Assembly (NCBI GenBank): GCA_020697255.1
Contig: JAJFBE010000003.1
Location: 62,001-126,000, forward strand
DNA: 64,000 nucleotides
From: Burkholderiales bacterium
GTDB lineage: Bacteria > Pseudomonadota > Gammaproteobacteria > Burkholderiales > UBA11063
Direction of reading: 5' to 3'
The position numbers and the translations under genes are program-made. Below, piece by piece: positions 56,763 to 64,000 of this stretch. Below the pieces are notes generated by a model, which did no database searches, was not told the DNA's origin, and saw nothing but the letters and a program-made list of their open reading frames with translations. Each line of letters begins with the position of its first letter. Position 1 is the first letter of the stretch.

Positions 56763-58199
56763 TTACTGGGCTCTGCCGTATTTATCATCAAAGCGCACTA
56801 TATCATCTTCTCCCAGGTATTGTCCGCATTGTACTTCAATTAAAACTAAGTTTTTATCGGTTTTATTTTCTAATCGGTGTTTGGATTCTACGGGAATATA
56901 TGTTGATTCGTTTGCTTTTAGTTCTAAAATTTTATCACCATTAGTAACAGTGGCAATACCATCAACCACAACCCAGTGTTCGCTTCTGTGGTGGTGCATT
57001 TGTAGGGAGAGGGAAGCGCCAGGCTTTACTTCAATTCTTTTAATCTTGTATAACGGACCTTCTTCAAGTACGGTGTATGTACCCCATGGGCGATGAGCTG
57101 TTTGATGCAGCTCAGAGGTTTTATGTTCCATATTTTTTAACCTTTCAAATATAAGTTTGACATTTTGTGAGTGGTCTTTATTAGCAATAAGTACTGCATC
57201 AGGTGTATCCACAATAATTAGGTTATCTATATCAACTCCGGCAATAATACGTCCGGTAGAATACACCAGGCAGTTTTCCGTATTATGTAAAATATTTTCA
57301 CCGATTGTAGCATTGTTATGTTTATCTTTAGGCAGGTTTTGCGCGATTGATAACCAAGAGCCGATGTCTGACCAGCCAAGAGAGCAGGGTAGAACTGCAG
57401 CTTTATTAGTTTTTTCAAACAGGGCATAATCAATTGAGATATTTTCGGCCTGTAAAAATAAGCTGCTGTTTAGGTGAATAATCGTACTGTTTTTTAAGTT
57501 ATCTTTTGTCGATTTATCAAGACATGTTTTGGTTGTAGTAATAAGATTTTTGGCATATAGTTCTAATTCAGTAATAAAAGTGCTTACTTTGCCACAAAAC
57601 ATTCCTGAGTTCCACAAATAGTGGCCAGAATTTAAATATTCAGTGGCAAGCTCTGAGCTGGGTTTTTCAACAAACCGTTTTACCAGGTAAGCTTTATCGG
57701 TAATTGGTTTTTTCATGTCAGCCTCGATGTAGCCGTATCCGGTTTCCGGATACTCCGGCTTAATCCCGAAGGTTGCTATATAACCAGCCTTTGCAACAGC
57801 AGATGCTTCTTGTACAGCTTGGTTAAAGGCATCTAAATCACTAATTAAATGATCAGCAGGTAAAATTAATAATATTTCATCTGCACTATATTTTCCCAAA
57901 GCAAAAAGTGCAGCCGCTGCTATTGCCGGGGCTGTATTTCTCCCAAATGGCTCCAGAATAAAATCGCAGGAAATTTTTTTATCATTAATTTGTTGATACT
58001 CATCTTGCATCCGAAAATGTAATTTTTCGTTAGTTACGGTTATAACCGCATTTACATCAGGAAGGGTAACTGCCCGGTTAAAAGTATTTTGTAATAAGCT
58101 ATGCCCGTCAGATAGCTTTAAAAAAGGTTTTGGATCTGACTGACGTGATACTGGCCACAGGCGTGATCCGGAACCACCTGAAATAATAACTGGAATCAT
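56763..58199 (-). CDS. Mannose-1-phosphate guanylyltransferase / mannose-6-phosphate isomerase
   Basis: A 478-residue bifunctional ManC/AlgA/XanB-type enzyme making GDP-mannose. The N-terminal nucleotidyltransferase shows VIISGGSGSRLWPVSR, DPKPFLKL, EPFGRNTAPAIAAAAL, LPADHLI and GYGYIEA. The C-terminal cupin isomerase (~360-478) shows RPWGTYTVLEEG, LQMHHHRSEHWVVV and YIPVESKHRLEN. GDP-mannose feeds exopolysaccharide or LPS synthesis. Gap to guaB 18 bp. Confidence 0.93.
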   Translation of the reverse strand: MIPVIISGGSGSRLWPVSRQSDPKPFLKLSDGHSLLQNTFNRAVTLPDVNAVITVTNEKLHFRMQDEYQQINDKKISCDFILEPFGRNTAPAIAAAALFALGKYSADEILLILPADHLISDLDAFNQAVQEASAVAKAGYIATFGIKPEYPETGYGYIEADMKKPITDKAYLVKRFVEKPSSELATEYLNSGHYLWNSGMFCGKVSTFITELELYAKNLITTTKTCLDKSTKDNLKNSTIIHLNSSLFLQAENISIDYALFEKTNKAAVLPCSLGWSDIGSWLSIAQNLPKDKHNNATIGENILHNTENCLVYSTGRIIAGVDIDNLIIVDTPDAVLIANKDHSQNVKLIFERLKNMEHKTSELHQTAHRPWGTYTVLEEGPLYKIKRIEVKPGASLSLQMHHHRSEHWVVVDGIATVTNGDKILELKANESTYIPVESKHRLENKTDKNLVLIEVQCGQYLGEDDIVRFDDKYGRAQ

Positions 58200-58217
58200 A
58201 AAAATTTTAACTTTCTG

Positions 58218-59681
<1,464 letters not shown>

Positions 59682-59691
59682 CTACTCCGCA

Positions 59692-60138
59692 TCATTTAAC
59701 TTGTTTAATTATATCGGTAAAATCTGTTATATCCTGAAAACTACGATAGATTGAGGCAAATCTGATATATGCTACTTTATCTAACTTAGCCAGTTCTTTC
59801 ATGACAATATCACCAATTAAACGACTTTCAACTTCACGTTCGCCAAAGCCCAATATTTTTTGCCGAACGCTGTCAATGGCATTGTCAATTAATATAGAAG
59901 AAACCGGACGTTTATGTAATGCCTTGGTAAAACTTTGGTGTATTTTATTTTCATTATATTCTTCCCTGGTGCCATTTGATTTAACTATCGTAGGCATTTG
60001 CAGTTCAATTCTCTCCAGGGTATTAAATCGTTTATCACATTGTAAACAACGTCTACGACGTTTTACCGTTAGCTTGTCTTCGCTAAGACGTGTATCAATT
60101 ACTTGCGTTTCCTCACAATTACAAAATAAACACTTCAT
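59692..60138 (-). CDS. nrdR: Transcriptional repressor NrdR
   Basis: A 148-residue regulator of ribonucleotide reductase genes. It has a zinc ribbon (CLFCNCEETQVIDTR ... RRRRCLQCDKRFNT) and an ATP-cone (PTIVKSNGTREEYNENKI). It lies between glyQ and guaB with gaps of 11 and 13 bp. Confidence 0.96.
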   Translation of the reverse strand: MKCLFCNCEETQVIDTRLSEDKLTVKRRRRCLQCDKRFNTLERIELQMPTIVKSNGTREEYNENKIHQSFTKALHKRPVSSILIDNAIDSVRQKILGFGEREVESRLIGDIVMKELAKLDKVAYIRFASIYRSFQDITDFTDIIKQVK

Positions 60139-60149
60139 AAAAATCTTCT

Positions 60150-61043
60150 TTAAAGCATTGGGAAGCCAAGCTGCTCCCGCGATGCATAATACTCATTGGC
60201 AACAAGTCTAGCCAGAGTCCTAATCCGTCCGATATAACCGGCGCGTTCGGTAACTGAAATAGCGCTGTGGGCATCTAACATATTAAAAGTGTGGGCGGCA
60301 TTTAAAATCATTTCATAGCCTGGTAGAACTAATTTGGTATCAATCAGGCGTTTTGCTTCGGTTTCATAATTTGAAAATTGTTCAAAAAGCAATTGGGTAT
60401 TACTGTGTTCAAAGTTATACTTAGATTGTTCAACTTCATTTTGTAAGAACACATCACCGTAAGTGACTATACTGCCATCCATGGTTTTAGTCCAGATCAG
60501 GTCATAGACATTATCTACGTTTTGTAGGTACATTGCCAGGCGTTCCAGTCCGTAGGTTATTTCACCTAATACCGGTTTACAATCAAGACCCCCAACTTGC
60601 TGGAAATAGGTAAATTGAGTGACTTCCATACCATCTAACCAAACTTCCCAGCCAAGCCCCCAGGCACCGAGAGTAGGGTTTTCCCAGTTATCCTCAACAA
60701 ACCTGACATCATGGATATTTAAGTCAATGCCCAGCTCTACCAGGGATTGTAGATATAAATCCTGAATATTATCCGGAGATGGTTTTAGGGCAACCTGAAA
60801 TTGATAGTAGTGTTGTAATCGATTTGGGCTGTTGCCATAGCGACCGTCTTTAGGGCGGCGTGATGGCTGTACATATGCTGCATACCATGGCTCAGGGCCG
60901 ATGCTTTTTAAAAAAGTAGCTGGATGTGAAGTACCGGCACCCATTTCCTTGTCATATGGCTGCAGAATAACGCAGCCGGATTTTGCCCAATAGGATTGTA
61001 GAGTAAAGATTATCTCTTGGAAGGTAAGTTTTTTTGTACTCAT
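60150..61043 (-). CDS. glyQ: Glycyl-tRNA synthetase alpha subunit
   Basis: A 297-residue class II catalytic subunit of the alpha2beta2 enzyme. It has [54 protein letters not shown], and [19 protein letters not shown]. The beta subunit gene glyS usually follows directly; here nrdR does, so glyS must be elsewhere. Confidence 0.97.
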   Translation of the reverse strand: MSTKKLTFQEIIFTLQSYWAKSGCVILQPYDKEMGAGTSHPATFLKSIGPEPWYAAYVQPSRRPKDGRYGNSPNRLQHYYQFQVALKPSPDNIQDLYLQSLVELGIDLNIHDVRFVEDNWENPTLGAWGLGWEVWLDGMEVTQFTYFQQVGGLDCKPVLGEITYGLERLAMYLQNVDNVYDLIWTKTMDGSIVTYGDVFLQNEVEQSKYNFEHSNTQLLFEQFSNYETEAKRLIDTKLVLPGYEMILNAAHTFNMLDAHSAISVTERAGYIGRIRTLARLVANEYYASREQLGFPML

Positions 61044-61170
61044 AGATTTGGCTAAATTATTTCAATTATAATTGCCCATTATTATACCAAAATATAGCAT
61101 TTTGTTAAATTAAGTTAGTAGCTGTATAAGTGTGTTAAAATATTGGGAATTATGTCTAAATGTATCAAAA

Positions 61171-61620
61171 ATGAGTATTGTAAACAATCGTAAAGCGCTT
61201 CATGACTATTTCATCGAAGACAAATTTGAAGCTGGAGTTGTCCTGGAAGGGTGGGAGGTTAAGTCCATTCGCGATGGCAAGGTCCAGTTAAAAGATAGCT
61301 ATGTTAAGATAAAAAATGGTGAAATTTGGCTAATTGGTTGCCATATTTCAGCTTCAATTTCAACTTGTACCCATATATTGGCAGACAGTGACCGCCTAAA
61401 AAAACTATTATTAAATAAGCATGAGATAAATAAGCTAATTGGCAAGGTAGAGCAAAAAGGATATAGCATTGTAGCGCTCAACTTGCATTATTCAAAAGGG
61501 CGGGTAAAGGCTGATATAGCCCTGGCTAAGGGTAAACAATTGCATGATAAAAGAGCTACCGAAAAAGAACGTGCCTGGGCCAAAGAAAAAGCCCAGATTA
61601 AGAAACAGTTTAATCGATAA
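61171..61620 (+). CDS. smpB: SsrA-binding protein SmpB
   Basis: A 149-residue trans-translation factor: [55 protein letters not shown] and a basic tail. I start at the ATG at 61171 (MSIVNNRK), the family N-terminus; an ATG at 61132 lies 13 codons upstream. It is the first gene of smpB-frr-uppS-cdsA-dxr; in many betaproteobacteria pyrH, not smpB, precedes frr. Confidence 0.96.
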   Translation: MSIVNNRKALHDYFIEDKFEAGVVLEGWEVKSIRDGKVQLKDSYVKIKNGEIWLIGCHISASISTCTHILADSDRLKKLLLNKHEINKLIGKVEQKGYSIVALNLHYSKGRVKADIALAKGKQLHDKRATEKERAWAKEKAQIKKQFNR

Positions 61621-61636
61621 TATGAGGAAATAGACG

Positions 61637-62197
61637 ATGACTAGTGCAGAAATAAAAAAACATGCTGAGACAAAGATGGGTAAATCAGTGGAAAGTTATG
61701 CGCATAGCCTGACAAAAGTCAGAACAGGTAGAGCGCATGTAGGAATACTTGATCATGTTCAGGTAGATTATTATGGGCAAATGACTCATATTTCCCAGGT
61801 GGCATCAGTTACCATTAGTGATGTACATACAATATCGGTACAGCCATGGGAATCTAAAATGGTTGCGATTATAGAAAAAGCTATTCGTGAATCAGATTTG
61901 GGTCTAAATCCGGCTACTTCAGGTAATATGATTCGAGTGCCTATGCCGCCTTTGACTGAAGAAAGACGCAAGGAACTAATTAAAGTAATTAAAAGTGAGG
62001 GTGAAGAAGCCAAGGTTGCTATTCGTAATATTCGTCGGGATGCAAATACTGAGTTAAAAGCCAAATTAAAGGACAAATTAATTACCGAGGATGATGAAAA
62101 GCGTTCACAGGATGAGATCCAGAAACTGACAGATAAGAGTATTACTGCAATTGACAAATTGACAGCCGATAAAGAAAAAGAACTATTAACTGTCTAA
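61637..62197 (+). CDS. frr: Ribosome recycling factor
   Basis: A 186-residue RRF. It has [38 protein letters not shown], and [19 protein letters not shown]. With EF-G it splits post-termination ribosomes. AGGAAA lies before the ATG; smpB ends 16 bp upstream. Confidence 0.97.
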   Translation: MTSAEIKKHAETKMGKSVESYAHSLTKVRTGRAHVGILDHVQVDYYGQMTHISQVASVTISDVHTISVQPWESKMVAIIEKAIRESDLGLNPATSGNMIRVPMPPLTEERRKELIKVIKSEGEEAKVAIRNIRRDANTELKAKLKDKLITEDDEKRSQDEIQKLTDKSITAIDKLTADKEKELLTV

Positions 62198-62209
62198 AGG
62201 CCTGATTTA

Positions 62210-62908
62210 GTGAGTATTCCAAAACACATTGCAATTATAATGGATGGCAATGGCAGGTGGGCAAAAAAACGCCTTTTACCCAGGGTAGCAGGCCATGCGC
62301 GCGGGGTAAAAAGAGTTAAAGAGATTATTGAGCATTGTTCACACATAGGGGTTAAGTATCTAACCCTGTTCGCTTTTGGGCGTGAGAATTGGAAGCGCCC
62401 TCAGACAGAAGTTTCGTTTTTGATGAATCTGCTTCTCGAGCAACTTGATAAAGAGTTTTTACATCTGCATGAAGAAGACGTTAAAATACGCTTTATTGGT
62501 GATAGATCACGCTTAGATAAAATTATTTGTGAAAAGATCGAGGTTATTGAAAAATTGACCAATGCGAACAAAAAATTAAACTTAAATGTCGCCGTGGATT
62601 ACAGTGGTAGTTATGATATTATTCAAGCGATTAATACTGTTCTGGCTGAAGGTAAACATAAGAATATTACTCGCGAAGTTTTAGAAAAATACTTGTTAAC
62701 TTATCCAAATCCGGCACCAGATTTATTTATTCGTACCAGCGGCGAAATCCGGATAAGTAATTTTATGTTATGGCAAATTGCTTATACTGAATTGTATTTT
62801 ACGTCTAAATTATGGCCAGATTTTAATAAGCAAGCTTTAGATGATGCAATTAAATGGTTTCAAACCCGTGAGCGACGTTACGGGAAAATTTCTGAACAGT
62901 TAGAATAA
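62210..62908 (+). CDS. uppS: Undecaprenyl diphosphate synthase
   Basis: A 232-residue cis-prenyltransferase starting at GTG. It has HIAIIMDGNGRWAKKR, GHARGVKRVKEI, FGRENWKRP, and PDLFIRTSGEIRISNFMLWQ. It makes the C55 carrier lipid for murein and O-antigen. Confidence 0.96.
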   Translation: MSIPKHIAIIMDGNGRWAKKRLLPRVAGHARGVKRVKEIIEHCSHIGVKYLTLFAFGRENWKRPQTEVSFLMNLLLEQLDKEFLHLHEEDVKIRFIGDRSRLDKIICEKIEVIEKLTNANKKLNLNVAVDYSGSYDIIQAINTVLAEGKHKNITREVLEKYLLTYPNPAPDLFIRTSGEIRISNFMLWQIAYTELYFTSKLWPDFNKQALDDAIKWFQTRERRYGKISEQLE

Positions 62909-62933
62909 TTTTATTGAAAGACTTTAAAACGAT

Positions 62934-63746
62934 ATGCTAATACATAGAACAATGACGGCTTTGGTTCTTTTTTTTATAACCTGTTTTTTATTATTTGGTA
63001 TACCTGGCATATTTAGAATGCCGGACATGGTTTTTGTTTCTATGTCATGGTTACTATGTATAGCTGCTGTATTTGAATTAACCAAAATGTACAAATTTAA
63101 CCTCATTTGGCAAATTGGTTTACTGGCTATAATAACTGGCTTACTTATGGTTTTATATTTTATACCGTATGATGCAAGCCAGATAATTCGGATAGTTTCT
63201 ATTTTGACCTGGTGTTTGATAGTACCGGTTATTTTATTTAAGCAGCCGCAAAATATACCTAAGGCTGTTATTTGTGGATTGGCTATCATTATTTTTGTTC
63301 CGGCATTTTATTCGATTGTAGTATTGCAGGGGCTATTTGGATCATTACAACTAATTAGTATTTTAGCCATTGCCTGGGTTGCCGATACCGGGGCATATTT
63401 TGTTGGGCGTAAATTTGGCCGGCATAAATTAATTCCAAGTATCAGCCCAAATAAAACAATTGAAGGTGCAATTGGCAGTGTAGTGTTTGTGATAATTTAT
63501 TTACTGATTTTAAAATCATTAAATATAACCGTTTATTTGCCCACTTATTTTGCGGTGTTTAAATTTGCCATAATTTTAACCATAGTTAGTATTTTGGGTG
63601 ATTTGATGGAATCATGGTTTAAGCGCATTGCTAAAGTTAAGGATAGCGGTAATTGGCTTCCTGGCCACGGCGGTATATTTGATCGTATTGATAGTTTAAT
63701 TGCAGTTCTGGCGGTTGCCTTTGCTATGATTCGCGGACTAATCTGA
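62934..63746 (+). CDS. cdsA: Phosphatidate cytidylyltransferase
   Basis: A 270-residue multi-helix membrane enzyme making CDP-diacylglycerol. It has WVADTGAYFVGRKFGRHKL, SPNKTIEGAIGS, and the signature GDLMESWFKRIAKVKDSG with LPGHGGIFDRIDSL. It lies 25 bp after uppS. Confidence 0.95.
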   Translation: MLIHRTMTALVLFFITCFLLFGIPGIFRMPDMVFVSMSWLLCIAAVFELTKMYKFNLIWQIGLLAIITGLLMVLYFIPYDASQIIRIVSILTWCLIVPVILFKQPQNIPKAVICGLAIIIFVPAFYSIVVLQGLFGSLQLISILAIAWVADTGAYFVGRKFGRHKLIPSISPNKTIEGAIGSVVFVIIYLLILKSLNITVYLPTYFAVFKFAIILTIVSILGDLMESWFKRIAKVKDSGNWLPGHGGIFDRIDSLIAVLAVAFAMIRGLI

Positions 63747-63868
63747 TTACTGCCTGGCCGCTGAAACTTCGCTTATGCTACGTTTTCGCAATCCTTATGT
63801 ACTAATAGTACATCCTGGTTGCTTTGTTTTGACTATTCCTTGCCCTTAAAGTATATGCTGGCAGTAAT
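63746..63868. repeat. Imperfect palindromic element with 9-bp inverted ends
   Basis: ATTACTGCC at the left end and GGCAGTAAT at the right end bracket 123 bp. The centre is a hairpin GCAATCC-TT-ATGTACT-AAT-AGTACAT-CCT-GGTTGC. It fills the cdsA-dxr gap inside an operon. The layout suggests a small repeat of MITE or REP type; copies elsewhere cannot be checked here. Confidence 0.5.
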
Positions 63869-63888
63869 GCTATTGAATGGATTTTATT

Positions 63889-64000
63889 ATGTCAAATTAT
63901 AAAAATATAACAGTATTGGGGAGTACAGGTAGCATAGGCTGCAATACTTTAGAGGTAGTTCGCCTGCACCCGGATAAGTATATTGTTAAAGCATTAACAG
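63889..64000 (+). CDS. dxr: 1-deoxy-D-xylulose 5-phosphate reductoisomerase, partial at 3' end
   Basis: The first 37 codons only, running off the window. [19 protein letters not shown] is the Dxr NADPH-binding N-terminus, and dxr after cdsA is the usual order. Catalyses the first committed step of the MEP isoprenoid pathway. Confidence 0.9.
   Translation, partial: MSNYKNITVLGSTGSIGCNTLEVVRLHPDKYIVKALT

Overview
The window is an AT-rich stretch of a Gram-negative chromosome. It looks betaproteobacterial and is closest in flavour to Neisseriales. The clues are a Neisseria-type porin ending in Phe, ubiE-ubiJ-ubiB, a tsaB / rimI / uracil-DNA glycosylase neighbourhood, a DksA with the beta/alpha-type single-Cys finger, pilD-coaE, dapA-bamC, frr-uppS-cdsA-dxr, and short inverted repeats matching the neisserial dRS3 pattern ATTCCC-N8-GGGAAT. 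A low-GC neisserial lineage such as Aquella is possible, but that is inference only. About 60 protein genes, four tRNAs and several regulatory signals can be read. No rRNA, CRISPR array, transposase or integrase was seen.

Layout. 1-8 kb: a truncated dipeptide epimerase, radA, an unknown exported protein, greB, a tRNA operon (Ser-Arg-Glu-Lys) with a small exported coiled-coil protein behind it, dksA, ETF-ubiquinone oxidoreductase and an SDR. 7.6-8.8 kb: a compact small-peptide locus, then rplY. 8.8-21.5 kb: hemW, ridA, tsaB, an MsbA-like ABC exporter, a second small-peptide/antisense-RNA locus, rimI-udg-folBK-folP, apt-hemB and an unusually short NAD-glutamate dehydrogenase. 21.5-26.3 kb: an AT-richer island. 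26.1-37.2 kb: a long minus-strand block with rlmD-lipA-rsmA-yciB, an RNB exonuclease, ubiB-ubiJ-ubiE, queA and ftsX-ftsE. 37.3-49.8 kb: an OprD-like protein and a classical porin, a lipoprotein, a CorC-type transporter, pilD-coaE, an AsmA-like protein, dapA-bamC and a BepA-like protease. 49.8-64 kb: a lytic transglycosylase, an archaeal/eukaryal-type proS, a KimA/APC-type permease, rpsU, rsmI, glyA, manC/algA-type, guaB, nrdR, glyQ, and smpB-frr-uppS-cdsA-dxr.

The most interesting parts are three. (1) The 21.7-26.3 kb island is bounded by a 139-bp direct repeat of the rlmD 3' end (about ten differences). Its left copy is a displaced fragment next to gdh. The island holds a frameshifted methionyl-tRNA-synthetase-like gene, an SDR, a cupin, a Bcr/CflA-type exporter and two tiny paralogous proteins sharing an SG-NSIN-KL-NVGN motif. 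Two of its genes have no ordinary start codon and would have to begin at ATT beside the preceding stop. This looks like a decaying biosynthesis or resistance cassette inserted at rlmD. (2) Two intergenic loci (7.62-7.90 kb and 13.01-13.31 kb) each encode a roughly 38-residue hydrophobic or cationic peptide behind a structured leader of about 95 nt, with a promoter-like sequence on the opposite strand. This is the architecture of type I toxin-antitoxin systems. The second has a consensus promoter (TTGACA-18-TATAAT) and an intrinsic terminator defining an antisense RNA of about 120 nt. (3) Several housekeeping genes are atypical: an archaeal-type ProRS, a FolB-FolK fusion with an N-terminally extended FolP, a roughly 1,100-residue GDH, and glyQ without adjacent glyS.

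All functional calls come from reading motifs by eye; no database search was possible.
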